From Corynebacterium aurimucosum (GTDB lineage: Bacteria > Actinomycetota > Actinomycetes > Mycobacteriales > Mycobacteriaceae), in contig NZ_CP047048.1 in the NCBI RefSeq assembly GCF_030408555.1, positions 2,232,001 through 2,296,000 of the forward strand: 64,000 nucleotides of DNA, read 5' to 3'. Positions 48,021-57,705 of the stretch are shown here, in pieces (position 1 is the stretch's first letter; each line of letters opens with the position of its first letter). The translations under genes were made by a program, and so were the position numbers. The notes under the pieces were generated by a model. The model saw only the letters and a program-made list of their open reading frames with translations, ran no database searches and was not told the DNA's origin.

Positions 48021-49532
48021 TTAGTTTGTCGTCGAGCCCTGCAGGGTGCGCACGGCCTCAGCATTCGGGTTTCCGGCGGGCAGTCCGAGTGGGTACTTCC
48101 CATCGAAGCATGCGCAGCACAGTTCGTTGCGTGGCTGTTGGGTAGCCGCCACCATCTCATCGGTGGAGACGAAGCCCAGCGAATCCGCACCGATCGCAGT
48201 GCAGATGGTCTGTGCTACTTCTTCCGGATCATCGGAGGGGTTGGCATTGGCAATAAGCTCGCCTGGCGAGGCAAAGTCGATGCCGTAGAAGCATGGCCAC
48301 TTCACCGGCGGGGAGGCAATGCGCACGTGAACTTCGGCAGCGCCGGCTTCCCGTAGCATCCGGATTAGTGCGCGCTGCGTGTTACCACGCACGATCGAAT
48401 CATCCACCACCACGATGGACTTGCCTTCGATGACCTCCCGCAGCGGATTGAGCTTGAGGCGAATGCCCATCTGCCGCTGGGACTGTGTGGGCTGGATGAA
48501 GGTGCGCCCCACATAGGAGTTCTTCACTAAGCCATGCGCAAAGGTCAGCCCGGATTCGCGGGCATATCCCACGGCGGCCGGGTTGCCGGACTCAGGAACG
48601 GGGATCACCATGTCCGCATCGGGTGCTGGGTACTGGCGCGCTAGACGACGCCCAATTTCCACGCGCGTAGCGTTGACCGAACGGCCCTTGATATTGGTAT
48701 CCGGCCGCGCCAGGTAGACATATTCGAAGACGCAGCCGTGGCGCTTAGTTTCTGCAAAGCGCTCGGAGCGAATGCCCGTCTCATCGATAGCAACGAGTTC
48801 GCCCGGTTCGATCTCCCGAATAAATTGCGCGCCGACGATATCGAGCGCACAGGTCTCACTGGCTACCACCCAGCCCGTGTTGAGCCGACCGAGGGCAAGC
48901 GGGCGCACGCCATGCGGGTCGCGGGCGGCGTAGAGGGTGTGCCCGTCCGTAAAGGTCAGGCAGTACGCTCCTTTCACGGTGGGCAAGAGCTGCAAAGCGG
49001 AATCGAACACGCTACTGTCTTCGCTCACGCCATCAGCCAACAAGATGGACAGACACATGGAGTCCGAAACGGACTCTTCCTGCGGTTTGATGAGCCCGCG
49101 TTCCACAGCCTTGGTGCGCAGCTCCTGGTAGTTCACCAAGTTTCCGTTGTGACCAAGCGCGATGTCGACGCCGCTGGGCGACGTCCCAAACATCGGCTGT
49201 ACATTCGACCATTCCTTGCCACCCGCAGTGGAATAACGCGTGTGGCCGACGGCCACGTTTCCGTGCAGTGAGGTGAGGATGGATTCATCGAAGACATTGG
49301 AGACTAGGCCCATGTCTTTGAAGACAACAATGCGGTCATCATCCCCGACCGCGATGCCGGCGGCCTCTTGACCGCGGTGCTGGAGGGCGAAAAGTCCGAA
49401 GTAGGTTAACTTGGAAACCTCTTCTCCTGGTGCCCAAACACCAAAGACTCCGCATTCTTCGCGGGGCTCCGGATCCAGGCTGGGATCCGTAGACAGGGGC
49501 TTAGTCATGCTCTGGACGTGTTCAGCTACCAC
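48021..49532 (-). CDS. purF: Amidophosphoribosyltransferase
   Basis: First committed step of purine synthesis. The 503-residue product has a short propeptide and the N-terminal nucleophile Cys27 (EECGVFGVW), a class II glutaminase (VGHTRYSTAGG), and the PRPP loop VVDDSIVRGNTQ. Cysteines in NELCCACFDGKYP suggest the 4Fe-4S, B. subtilis-like type. GTG at 49532 has TAGGA 8 bases upstream. The ATG at 49508 is an alternative. purM follows. Confidence 0.96.
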   Translation of the reverse strand: MVAEHVQSMTKPLSTDPSLDPEPREECGVFGVWAPGEEVSKLTYFGLFALQHRGQEAAGIAVGDDDRIVVFKDMGLVSNVFDESILTSLHGNVAVGHTRYSTAGGKEWSNVQPMFGTSPSGVDIALGHNGNLVNYQELRTKAVERGLIKPQEESVSDSMCLSILLADGVSEDSSVFDSALQLLPTVKGAYCLTFTDGHTLYAARDPHGVRPLALGRLNTGWVVASETCALDIVGAQFIREIEPGELVAIDETGIRSERFAETKRHGCVFEYVYLARPDTNIKGRSVNATRVEIGRRLARQYPAPDADMVIPVPESGNPAAVGYARESGLTFAHGLVKNSYVGRTFIQPTQSQRQMGIRLKLNPLREVIEGKSIVVVDDSIVRGNTQRALIRMLREAGAAEVHVRIASPPVKWPCFYGIDFASPGELIANANPSDDPEEVAQTICTAIGADSLGFVSTDEMVAATQQPRNELCCACFDGKYPLGLPAGNPNAEAVRTLQGSTTN

Positions 49533-49542
49533 GGCGCTAATC

Positions 49543-49947
49543 CTAGCCGTTCCGGCCAGTGAAAACTAACGGAATCACGGGCAGGCAGCCAGCGATCTCG
49601 TGAGAACGGGAGCCGGAGGCGTCCACGCGGCCGTCGTGAAGCGCCTGCTCCCAGTCCAGGACGCCCGTGGCCAGCTGCAACCACGTCTGGGGATCCGTCT
49701 CCACCACATTCGGAGGAGTACCCCGGGTGTGCCGAGGCCCGGCGATACACTGCACTGCCACGAATGGGGGGACCCGCAATTCCACGGAGTGACCCGGCGC
49801 GTCCGCCTCCAACAGGCGAGCTGTGGTCCGAGTGGCTTTCGCAAGGGCCGGGCGACCTGGTTTTTCCACCCCTTCAGGGTCACGGATCCACTCCTCCACC
49901 GCTTCGACAGCAGCGCGGGTGGTGGCGGCATCAACAGCCTTTTTCAT
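49543..49947 (-). CDS. Sterol-carrier-family protein
   Basis: A 134-residue protein of the SCP2/MDMPI C-terminal type that in mycobacteria and corynebacteria precedes purF. It has [63 protein letters not shown], the W-L-L-TG-L-W and G-ASG-R pattern of the family. No catalytic role is known. It lies 10 bases before purF and is probably the first gene of the purF-purM operon. Confidence 0.85.
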   Translation of the reverse strand: MKKAVDAATTRAAVEAVEEWIRDPEGVEKPGRPALAKATRTTARLLEADAPGHSVELRVPPFVAVQCIAGPRHTRGTPPNVVETDPQTWLQLATGVLDWEQALHDGRVDASGSRSHEIAGCLPVIPLVFTGRNG

Positions 49948-49980
49948 ACGGTCAGCACGCTCCCTGATACTTTGTTATCC

Positions 49981-51015
49981 ATGTCACCAACCATGCCACC
50001 AAGCTCCTCGGAAGAAAAGAAGCTGGTTCCCACCGGCAAGTCTCCCTCCATCACGCTGCGGTTTATGGCCGCCCCGACAGATCTCACTATCGCCGGCGCC
50101 CAAGGCATCGGCGGCGGCCGCGTTCTGGAGTGGATCGATAAGGCCGCCTATGCGTGCGCGGTCCAGTGGTCGGGCACCTACTGCGTGACAGCCTACGTGG
50201 GCCATATTCACTTCACTCGCCCAATCCCTTCGGGCCACTTGGTGGAGGTGCGCTCACGAATCGCGATGACTGGGCGATCCTCCATGCACATCGTCAACGA
50301 GGTGCTCTCCGCCGATCCGCGTGATGGTATCTTTACCCGCGCCTGCGACTGCCTGGTCATCTTCGTAGCTAAGGACACCGAGACCGGAAAGTCGGTGGCT
50401 GTTCCGCCGCTGATTCCGGGCACCACTGAGCACCAGCGTGTGTGGGAGGCTGCAGAATCCCGCATCGAGCTGCGCCAGGCCATCGAAGCGGAAATGGAAA
50501 AGCAGACTTATGATGGCCCTTCCGATGCACCCCGAATGGTAAACCGCTTCTTGGCTAAGCCCACCGATGTCAATTGGGGCGGCAACGTTCACGGCGGAAC
50601 GGCCATGGAATGGATTGATGAGGCCGGCGCTGCCTGCACTATGGAATGGTCGGGTGAGCACACCGTCGCGGTCTATGCCGGTGGTATTCGCTTCTACCGG
50701 CCCATTCACATTGGAGACCTCATCGAAGTGGATGCCCGCATGATGCGCACGGATACCCGCTCGATGCAGATGTCGGTCCACGTGCGCTCGGGCAACCCGC
50801 GCGGTGGCCGCGAGCAATTGGAAACCGCCATCCACGCCACCGTCTCCTACATGGCGATGGACGCCGACTGGCAGCCGCTAGCTGCCCGCCAGTTCACTCC
50901 ACGCACCGAAGAGGATAAGCGCCTCTGGGAGCACGCCGGCATTCTTCGTGGCCTGCGTGGCAAGTACTCCCCGAAGCCGCTGGTGGTGGCACCACAGCAC
51001 CAGCACGTAGATTAG
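49981..51015 (+). CDS. Double-hotdog acyl-CoA thioesterase
   Basis: A 344-residue cytosolic protein with two hotdog domains, about 20-150 and 185-320, each with a helix motif of the acyl-CoA hydrolase type (GGGRVLEWIDKAAYACAVQWSG and NVHGGTAMEWIDEAGAACTMEWSG). The second copy contains the Asn/His of the active pattern; the first is divergent. It probably hydrolyses medium or long acyl-CoA. It is divergent from the sterol-carrier gene and convergent with the fatty-acid module. The ATG at 49981 was chosen because the longer ORF overlaps the sterol-carrier gene. Confidence 0.87.
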   Translation: MSPTMPPSSSEEKKLVPTGKSPSITLRFMAAPTDLTIAGAQGIGGGRVLEWIDKAAYACAVQWSGTYCVTAYVGHIHFTRPIPSGHLVEVRSRIAMTGRSSMHIVNEVLSADPRDGIFTRACDCLVIFVAKDTETGKSVAVPPLIPGTTEHQRVWEAAESRIELRQAIEAEMEKQTYDGPSDAPRMVNRFLAKPTDVNWGGNVHGGTAMEWIDEAGAACTMEWSGEHTVAVYAGGIRFYRPIHIGDLIEVDARMMRTDTRSMQMSVHVRSGNPRGGREQLETAIHATVSYMAMDADWQPLAARQFTPRTEEDKRLWEHAGILRGLRGKYSPKPLVVAPQHQHVD

Positions 51016-51065
51016 CCCGAGGCTCCCCCACCACCCCACAGCTGCTTGGCGCTAGTGCCGAGGGG

Positions 51066-51995
51066 CTAGTCCACTGGCTCAACCCGGCACGCCACGTGGA
51101 GGGAGCTTGGGTCCTTGGCCTTACGCAACGCAACGGTGCGGGCTCCGATCTCACTGTTTGTGGCGACGCTCGGAGCCACAAACACTCCCGTGCTCGCTGG
51201 AAGAATGACGGGCTTGTAGAAATCCGCGCTGATGCGAACAGCACCCGGAAGGGTGCCGTCGAGCACCGACAGCATACGGGCGTGCGTGTACATGCCATGC
51301 GCGATGGGCGCGGGGAAGCCGAAGAGCTTGGCTCCCACGGCGGAAACGTGAATGGGGTTCTTATCGCCAGATGCCGCCGCATAGACGCGAGTGCTCTCGG
51401 CACTAAAGCGCAGCGTTGCCGTGGGGGTTCCCACCTCATCGCCGGGGAAGTCGAGGAAACGCTCGGCCTCCGGGCGCGTTTTCACTTGCCGCGGGGTGTC
51501 CTTGGTGAATTTCGCGCCTTGGCCTAGAAAGACCGATGTCTGGCGCCAGATCTCCTCCCCCTCCACGCTGTAGGTGGTCACCATATCAATGACCAGCCCC
51601 TTGCGGTGCGGTCGCAAGTTTTCCGCATGCACGGTGATGTCGCAGCTCTCGTCGACGCGCAGCGGGCGGATCTGTTCAATACGGTTGGACAGGTGCACCA
51701 CGCCCACAGCGGGGAAAGGAAAGTCCTGGGCGGCCATCACCTTGATGGCGAGCGGGAAGGCCAGCGCGTAGAGATAAGTAGCGGGCAGCTCGTTGCCCAG
51801 ACGCAGGCCCGTGGCTTGGCAATATCGTGCGAGGTGCTCGGTGTCTACGCGCACTCCCGCGACCCGGTAAGCAGTCTGTGGGTCGTCGACCTTGCGCTTG
51901 CCTGCCCCCAGCCCGGGGATGGGCACCGCGCCTACCATCAGGCTGCGGTAGAGCGCAGGAAGATCTGGAATCTCGTTGAGTGTGGTGACGTTCAT
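51066..51995 (-). CDS. MaoC-like hydratase (HtdX-type)
   Basis: A 309-residue double-hotdog 3-hydroxyacyl dehydratase or enoyl hydratase. The hydratase-2 motif is in the C-terminal half: YAAASGDKNPIHVSAVGAKLFGFPAPIAHGMYTHARML (about 210-247), with Asp and His of the catalytic pair. The N-terminal half is a non-catalytic hotdog. It begins immediately after the fabG4 stop codon. The order matches htdX-fabG4 of M. tuberculosis, so it probably acts with that reductase. Confidence 0.88.
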   Translation of the reverse strand: MNVTTLNEIPDLPALYRSLMVGAVPIPGLGAGKRKVDDPQTAYRVAGVRVDTEHLARYCQATGLRLGNELPATYLYALAFPLAIKVMAAQDFPFPAVGVVHLSNRIEQIRPLRVDESCDITVHAENLRPHRKGLVIDMVTTYSVEGEEIWRQTSVFLGQGAKFTKDTPRQVKTRPEAERFLDFPGDEVGTPTATLRFSAESTRVYAAASGDKNPIHVSAVGAKLFGFPAPIAHGMYTHARMLSVLDGTLPGAVRISADFYKPVILPASTGVFVAPSVATNSEIGARTVALRKAKDPSSLHVACRVEPVD

Positions 51996-53345
51996 TTAGG
52001 CTCCCATGAGGTTCTGGCCGCAGACGCGGACGGTGTTGCCGCTTACCGCCGCGGAGGCCGGCGAGGCGAAGAAAGCGACGGTCTCGGCGACGTCAACAGG
52101 CAAGCCGCCTTGCTGCAGTGAGTTCAAACGGCGGCCGATCTCGCGCGGGCCGGTCGGCATCGCGGCGGTCATGGCGGTCTCAATGAAGCCCGGCGCCACG
52201 GCATTGATGGTGGAGCCGTTCTCGGCGAGGACGGGACGCAGGGCGTCGACCAGCCCGATGATGCCGGCCTTGGTGGTGGCGTAGTTCGTTTGGCCGCGGT
52301 TACCGGAGATGCCGGCCATGGAGGACACACCGACCACGGCCGCACCCGGCGCGAGGGAGCCAGACTCCAGAAGGTTTTCGGTGATACGCACCGGCGCCAG
52401 AAGGTTAACGGCCAGGACAGCATCCCACTGGCCTTCATTCATATTGGCCATAAGCTTGTCACGGGTAATGCCGGCGTTGTGAACGATGACGTCAATAGCT
52501 CGGCCATGGCGCTCCTGGGCGTGCTGGGCAATCTTGTCCGCGGCCTGAGGGTCAGTGACGTCGAGAGGCAGCGCGGTGCCTTTGACCTTGTTCGCGGTCT
52601 TTGCCAGGTGCTCGCTGGCCTGTGGGACGTCGATACAGATAACGCTGGCACCGTCGCGCGCCAGCACTTCCGCGATGGTGGCGCCGATACCGCGGTCGGC
52701 ACCGGTCACCACTGCAAGCCGCCCATCGAGTGGCTGCTCCCAGTTCTGTGTCCCACTGCTATGTCTGCTATGTCCGGAAGGCACCTGTCCCTGGGCGCTG
52801 ACGCGCACAACCTGCCCATCCACGAAAGCCGACTTTCCGGAAAGAAAGAAGCGGACCGTGGATTCCACCTCTGCGGTGGCCGCGGGGTCTACCCACACCA
52901 GGTTCACAGTGCCGCCCTTGCGCATCTCCTTAGCCAAAGAACGGGTAAAGCCTTCGAGGGCGCGTGCGCTAATGCGGGCGTCGATGGTATCTGCCGCCTC
53001 CGGGGTGGTACCGACAACTACCAAGCGCGCGCATGGCAGGAGGTTGCGCATCTGGGGGTTGAAGAAGTCATAAAGCTCACGCAGCTGTTCAGGGGTGTCT
53101 AGGCCGGTGGCGTCAAAAACGAGGGCAGCGCGCTTCGCCTCTGCCGAAGAGTTGATGACCTGGTAGTCCACGGCTAGCTGGGAGCGCAAGAAGTCTGCGA
53201 TGCGCCCCTGACCGCCGATGACAATGGGACCATCGAGCGCCGGTTCCCCTACCTTGTGGCGGCGCAGGGGGTACCCCTGCGGTACTCCTGCTTTGGCGGC
53301 GAGCGGTGAGATGATGAGCTTCTCAGCAAATGTGACGTGCGGCAT
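51996..53345 (-). CDS. fabG4: High-molecular-weight 3-oxoacyl reductase (FabG4 type)
   Basis: A 449-residue ketoacyl reductase with an N-terminal flavodoxin-like Rossmann domain (about 1-205) and a C-terminal short-chain dehydrogenase. In the latter, [19 protein letters not shown] is the cofactor loop and [24 protein letters not shown] holds Ser, Tyr and Lys of the active site. This long form matches mycobacterial FabG4, which prefers CoA-linked substrates and NADH. It forms an operon with the MaoC gene and is divergent from the thiolase across a dyad-rich control region. Confidence 0.92.
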   Translation of the reverse strand: MPHVTFAEKLIISPLAAKAGVPQGYPLRRHKVGEPALDGPIVIGGQGRIADFLRSQLAVDYQVINSSAEAKRAALVFDATGLDTPEQLRELYDFFNPQMRNLLPCARLVVVGTTPEAADTIDARISARALEGFTRSLAKEMRKGGTVNLVWVDPAATAEVESTVRFFLSGKSAFVDGQVVRVSAQGQVPSGHSRHSSGTQNWEQPLDGRLAVVTGADRGIGATIAEVLARDGASVICIDVPQASEHLAKTANKVKGTALPLDVTDPQAADKIAQHAQERHGRAIDVIVHNAGITRDKLMANMNEGQWDAVLAVNLLAPVRITENLLESGSLAPGAAVVGVSSMAGISGNRGQTNYATTKAGIIGLVDALRPVLAENGSTINAVAPGFIETAMTAAMPTGPREIGRRLNSLQQGGLPVDVAETVAFFASPASAAVSGNTVRVCGQNLMGA

Positions 53346-53376
53346 AGGCTGGCCTGTTCCTTTCTCGGTTCTTCAC

Positions 53377-53411
53377 AACCTTGCAAGCCTTGATCGAGCG
53401 GTTGCAAGGTT
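53377..53411. promoter_or_regulatory. Inverted repeat A in the fabG4-fadA2 control region
   Basis: Perfect 10-base arms AACCTTGCAA (53377-53386) and TTGCAAGGTT (53402-53411), separated by 15 bases. It lies between divergent fatty-acid genes and is probably an operator. Binding protein unknown. Confidence 0.6.
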
Positions 53412-53419
53412 AGTTAATT

Positions 53420-53445
53420 AAGTGATAGAACTAACAATATCACTT
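53420..53445. promoter_or_regulatory. Inverted repeat B in the fabG4-fadA2 control region
   Basis: Perfect 8-base arms AAGTGATA (53420-53427) and TATCACTT (53438-53445), separated by 10 bases. It lies 9 bases from repeat A and has a different sequence, suggesting a second regulator or an overlapping promoter-operator. Confidence 0.55.
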
Positions 53446-53530
53446 TAGTTGTGACGCGAAATAAACAGTCGGGTTGCTACCCCCTCCCACTGGGACGATT
53501 CGCACAAGACCACTCGCGAAGGAGTTTTCA

Positions 53531-54829
53531 ATGACCAACCCCCCGCACCGCGTAGCCATCCTGGGTGGCAACCGCATTCCCTTTGCTCGCTCCAATAAGC
53601 AGTACGCTCATGCGTCCAACCAGGACATGCTTACCAGTGCACTGGATGGCCTCGTGGCACGCTACGGGTTGCACGATGAACGCCTAGGCCTCGTGGCAGC
53701 CGGCGCAGTTCTCAAGCACTCCCGCGATTTCAACCTCACCCGCGAATCCGTACTCGGCTCCGCCCTCGATTCCACGACGCCAGCTATCGATATGCAGCAG
53801 GCCTGCTGCACTTCCCTTGCGGCAGCCATCCACGTCGGCGATGCCATCGCCCAAGGACGCATCTCCGCCGGCATCGCAGGAGGAACGGACACCACCTCAG
53901 ACGCCCCGCTGGCTGTCAATGACACGCTGCGACGCACACTGCTCAACCTCACCCGTGCCAAGACCGCCGCACAGCGCGCACAGCTCGTCGGCTCCATCCG
54001 CCCATCGCAGCTGGCTCCGGAGCAGCCGCAGAATGGCGAACCCCGCACTGGGCTCTCCATGGGTGACCACGCCGCCATCACCGCCCGCGAGATGAACGTC
54101 AGCCGCGAAGCCCAGGACGAGCTGGCACTCGCCTCCCACCAGAACCTCCACAAGGCCTGGGAGGAGGGCTTCTTCAATGACCTCACCACCGGCTTCCTCG
54201 GCGTCAATCGCGATACCAACCTGCGCCCGGACTCCTCCCTGGAGTCCCTAGCCAAGCTGAAGCCAGTCTTTGGTAAACGCGATGCCGAGCAGCACGGCAC
54301 GCAGGCCACCATGACCGCAGGCAACTCCACGCCGCTGACCGACGGCGCCTCCGTGGCCCTCCTCAGCTCTGAAGAGTGGGCTGCCGAACACAACATCGAA
54401 CCCCGCGCCTTCCTGGTGGACTCCGAGACCGCGGCCGTCGACTTTGTCCACGGCCCCGACGGCCTACTCATGGCCCCCACCTACGCGGTCCCGCGCCTGC
54501 TCGAGCGCAACAACCTAAGCCTGCAGGATTTCGATTTCTACGAGATCCACGAGGCCTTCGCCTCCCAGGTACTCGCCACCCTGTCTGCATGGGAGGACGA
54601 GACCTACTGTCGCGAGCGCCTCGGCCTGCAGTCTGCACTCGGCCCCATCGACCGCGCCAAGCTCAATGTCAAGGGCTCTTCTCTAGCAGCCGGTCACCCC
54701 TTCGCCGCTACCGGCACCCGCATCCTCGCCACCACGGCCAAGATTCTTGAGGAAAACGGCGGCGGACGCGCCCTCATTTCCATCTGCGCCGCCGGCGGCC
54801 AGGGTGTCGCAGCCATCGTCGAGCGTTAA
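53531..54829 (+). CDS. fadA2: Acetyl-CoA C-acyltransferase (thiolase, FadA2/FadI type)
   Basis: A 432-residue thiolase for the last step of beta-oxidation. The acyl-carrying Cys93 is in MQQACCTSLAAAI, with the catalytic EIHEAFASQ, GHPFAATG and the C-terminal CAAGGQG carrying the second Cys. The ATG at 53531 has GAAGGAG upstream. It lies 29 bases before the acyl-CoA oxidase-type gene. It corresponds to mycobacterial fadA2, which sits beside fabG4. Confidence 0.92.
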   Translation: MTNPPHRVAILGGNRIPFARSNKQYAHASNQDMLTSALDGLVARYGLHDERLGLVAAGAVLKHSRDFNLTRESVLGSALDSTTPAIDMQQACCTSLAAAIHVGDAIAQGRISAGIAGGTDTTSDAPLAVNDTLRRTLLNLTRAKTAAQRAQLVGSIRPSQLAPEQPQNGEPRTGLSMGDHAAITAREMNVSREAQDELALASHQNLHKAWEEGFFNDLTTGFLGVNRDTNLRPDSSLESLAKLKPVFGKRDAEQHGTQATMTAGNSTPLTDGASVALLSSEEWAAEHNIEPRAFLVDSETAAVDFVHGPDGLLMAPTYAVPRLLERNNLSLQDFDFYEIHEAFASQVLATLSAWEDETYCRERLGLQSALGPIDRAKLNVKGSSLAAGHPFAATGTRILATTAKILEENGGGRALISICAAGGQGVAAIVER

Positions 54830-54858
54830 GCACCGCCCTCTCAGAAAGGACCCCCATC

Positions 54859-56943
54859 ATGGCACTCACCAAGTCTTCTTCAGACAAGAAACCCGTCTCC
54901 CCAGAGCTCAACAACCAAGCCACCACCGATGCGCCCAAGGCGGAGGCCCGCAGCCCGCACCGCCTGCCCACCACCCCCAAGCCTTCCGTCGCCACCGAAC
55001 TTGCCGCGCTTCTCGACGGCCCCCATGCCGCCTTCCGCCAGGAACTGCGCACCTTCCTCAATGACCCGGAGCTCTTCCCAAAGCCCCACCTGTCCATGGC
55101 GGAGCAGCGCCAGCACACCTTTGAGAACCTCTCCAAGGTTCGCGATTTCGGCGGATTCAGCCACGGCCTGCGCAGCGCACACGGCGGCGCCGGCAAACCG
55201 AATCTCTCCACCTTCACCCTCGAGGGCCTAGCTTGGGTTGATGGCTCGCTGGCCATCAAGTCCGGTGTGCAGTGGGGCCTGTGGGGTGGCGCGCTAGATC
55301 AGCTGGGCACCGAGCGCCACCTCGACTGGATCAACAAGGCCGCCAGCCTAGAGCTTCCGGGCTGTTTCGCCATGACCGAGCGCGGCCACGGCTCCGACGT
55401 ACAATCCCTAGAGACCACCGCAACCTTCGACCCGGAGACCGATGAGTTCATCATCAACACCCCCTCCGATTCCGCGGTGAAGAACTACATCGGCAACGCC
55501 GCCAAGGATGGCCGTGCGGCCGTCGTCTTCACCCAGCTCATTACCCCGGACAGCGATGGCCGCTCCCATGGCGTCCACGCCATCATCGTCCCTATCCGCG
55601 ATGAAGAAGGCAACGAGCTACCAGGCGTCACCCTGGGCGATCATGGCCACAAGGGTGGTTTGGTGGGTGTCGATAATGGCACCCTGCGCTTCGACAACGT
55701 CCGCGTGCCACGCGAGAACCTGCTCAACCGCTTCGCCGATGTCGATGAGAAGGGTAAGTACTCCTCCCCGATCGAGTCCAAGAATGCCCGCTTCTTCACC
55801 ATGCTGGGCACGCTTATCCGCGGCCGCATCGGTGTATCCGGCGCAGCGGGCGCGGCCACCGAGGCCTCCCTGGACATCGCCATCCGCTACGCCAACCGCC
55901 GCCGCCAGTTCGAAGGAGCCACCGGCGCGGAAAAGCGCCTCATCGAGCACCGTCAGCACCGTCGCCGCCTGCTCATTCCGCTGGCCCGTACTTACGCGCT
56001 GCACCTGCTCTACAACCAGATTCTGGAACGCTACCAGGAGCAAAACGATCAGCATGAGGCCGGAACGTGGTCGGTGACGGAACCGACCGAAGAGCAGAAG
56101 TTCGCCTCCCGCGAGATGGAATCCCTGGCTGCGGCCATCAAGACTGCGCAGACCCAGCACGCCACCCGCACCATCCAGGAATGCCGCGAGGCCTGCGGCG
56201 GTGCTGGCTACATGTCGGAGAACCGCTTGACCACCTACCGCGCCGACTCCGATGTCTTCGCCACCTTCGAGGGCGATAACACCGTGCTCATCCAGATGGT
56301 GGGCAAGAACCTGCTCACCGCCTATGGCCGCGCGATGAATGACATGAGCCCGTGGGACACCGTAAAATACGCGGCCTCCACCGCCACCGATGTGGTTCGC
56401 CGCCGCTACGGCTTTACCACCCGCCTGCAAAGCCTGGTGGACCGCGTGAATCCTTCTGAGGCTTCGCTTTTCGACGCCACCTACCAGGCCAAGCTGATCG
56501 ACGACCGTGCCCAGTCCATCCTCTTCTCCCTCGTGCGCCGCATCCAGCCAGCCCGCAAGGCCGATAAGGTGCAGGCTGCTGCCATCGTGGACCAGTGCCA
56601 GGATCACCTCATCGCCGCCGGTTGGGCCCGTGTGGATACCTTGTTGGTCCAAGCCATGATTGAGGCAGAGGAGCGTCTTGAGGAAGGTTCGCTGGCACGC
56701 CAGGTCTTCGAGCAGCTGCGCCACCTCTTTGTCTTCGACACCTTGGTTCAGCACGCGGGCTGGTACCAGGAGCACAACCTGATTCCGGCCGGCCGCATGA
56801 AGGCCGCCCGCGCTGCTATCAACGACCTCGTCGATTCGCTCGCACCATGGTCCGTCGTACTCGTGGATGCCTTCGGCGTTCCGCCTGAGGTACACAACAT
56901 CCCGATGCTCACCGAGGCCGGTGTGGATCCGCTCCACGTCTAG
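54859..56943 (+). CDS. Acyl-CoA oxidase/dehydrogenase, ACOX-type FadE
   Basis: A 694-residue flavoprotein introducing the trans-2 double bond into acyl-CoA. The length and motifs match peroxisomal-type acyl-CoA oxidases rather than 380-residue dehydrogenases: CFAMTERGHGSDVQSLETTATFD (about 170-192), FIINTPSDSAVKNYIGNA, and the C-terminal CREACGGAGYMSENRLTTYRADSDVFATFEGDNTVLIQMVGKNL. In this last block the Glu of FEGDNTV is the expected catalytic base. A C-terminal ACOX-like helical domain follows (about 500-690). It is paired with fadA2. Whether it uses oxygen or an electron carrier is undetermined. Confidence 0.88.
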   Translation: MALTKSSSDKKPVSPELNNQATTDAPKAEARSPHRLPTTPKPSVATELAALLDGPHAAFRQELRTFLNDPELFPKPHLSMAEQRQHTFENLSKVRDFGGFSHGLRSAHGGAGKPNLSTFTLEGLAWVDGSLAIKSGVQWGLWGGALDQLGTERHLDWINKAASLELPGCFAMTERGHGSDVQSLETTATFDPETDEFIINTPSDSAVKNYIGNAAKDGRAAVVFTQLITPDSDGRSHGVHAIIVPIRDEEGNELPGVTLGDHGHKGGLVGVDNGTLRFDNVRVPRENLLNRFADVDEKGKYSSPIESKNARFFTMLGTLIRGRIGVSGAAGAATEASLDIAIRYANRRRQFEGATGAEKRLIEHRQHRRRLLIPLARTYALHLLYNQILERYQEQNDQHEAGTWSVTEPTEEQKFASREMESLAAAIKTAQTQHATRTIQECREACGGAGYMSENRLTTYRADSDVFATFEGDNTVLIQMVGKNLLTAYGRAMNDMSPWDTVKYAASTATDVVRRRYGFTTRLQSLVDRVNPSEASLFDATYQAKLIDDRAQSILFSLVRRIQPARKADKVQAAAIVDQCQDHLIAAGWARVDTLLVQAMIEAEERLEEGSLARQVFEQLRHLFVFDTLVQHAGWYQEHNLIPAGRMKAARAAINDLVDSLAPWSVVLVDAFGVPPEVHNIPMLTEAGVDPLHV

Positions 56944-56959
56944 TCACGCCACGCATCTC

Positions 56960-57001
56960 GAGGGCACTTCCGCCATCTGGCGGGGTGCCCTCCCTGCTTT
57001 T
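56960..57001 (+). terminator. Terminator after the fadA2-fadE operon
   Basis: GAGGGCAC (56960-56967) pairs with GTGCCCTC (56985-56992), with an inner CCGCC/GGCGG stem, then CCTGCTTTTC. Confidence 0.8.
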
Positions 57002-57039
57002 CAGTCACGCGCAGTATCACACATTTACCATCCACAAGC

Positions 57040-57678
57040 ATGACTACCTCACACGCCATGTTCTCCAGTTCCTTCCCACCCTCCGAGGATCTCTTAGTCT
57101 CCGGAACCCTTCGCAACGACATCTCGCTGCATCTGTGCCACGGCCATTCACGCCAGGACATTCACAACGACTTCTTCGAGCTTCTCGACGATCCCTCTGA
57201 TTGGAAGAGCACCCGCCAGGAACCGTTCCCAGAAGATTTCGACGCCATCATCGACGAAGTTGCCGCCGAATACGCTCAAAAAGTTACAGAAAAGTCTGCT
57301 GATGCACAGCGCCTCGACGCCCTTCGGGATGAGCTGCAACAGCGCAACCTAGCTTTCAGCTTCGACGAGGGGTGGGACGCCTCCGACGGCGCTGAGTGCG
57401 GAGCCGAACAAGCGGAAGAAGACGATGCCGCAGGATATGTTTATTGCCACATGCAGGACGTCGACAGGCTGATTCACACCGGCGACCTCTTCTTCGGTTT
57501 CGGCACCATGAAAACCGATGACGAGCTCAGCACGCCAGCAAGCGTTGGCGAGCAACTCGTCGAAGCGCTGCGCGCTGTTGGTTTCAACCCCACCTGGGAC
57601 GGCAACCCTAACGCACGTGTGCTCTGCCAAGGCCTAGTTGTCGAATTTCCCCTCGCGGAGGACCTCACCAACGCCTAA
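57040..57678 (+). CDS. Hypothetical protein, DUF6891-like
   Basis: A 212-residue soluble acidic protein, not recognised with certainty. The segment LAFSFDEGWDASDGAECGAEQAEEDDAAGYVYCHMQDVDRLIHTGDLFFGFG (about 106-157) recalls DUF6891 proteins of actinobacteria, function unknown. No signal peptide or membrane span. A second ATG at 57058 is possible and no clear ribosome site separates them. It stands alone after a terminator and converges on the hemolysin III gene. Confidence 0.75.
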   Translation: MTTSHAMFSSSFPPSEDLLVSGTLRNDISLHLCHGHSRQDIHNDFFELLDDPSDWKSTRQEPFPEDFDAIIDEVAAEYAQKVTEKSADAQRLDALRDELQQRNLAFSFDEGWDASDGAECGAEQAEEDDAAGYVYCHMQDVDRLIHTGDLFFGFGTMKTDDELSTPASVGEQLVEALRAVGFNPTWDGNPNARVLCQGLVVEFPLAEDLTNA

Positions 57679-57705
57679 TAGACGCTTTCAATAGATCCTT
57701 TAAAG

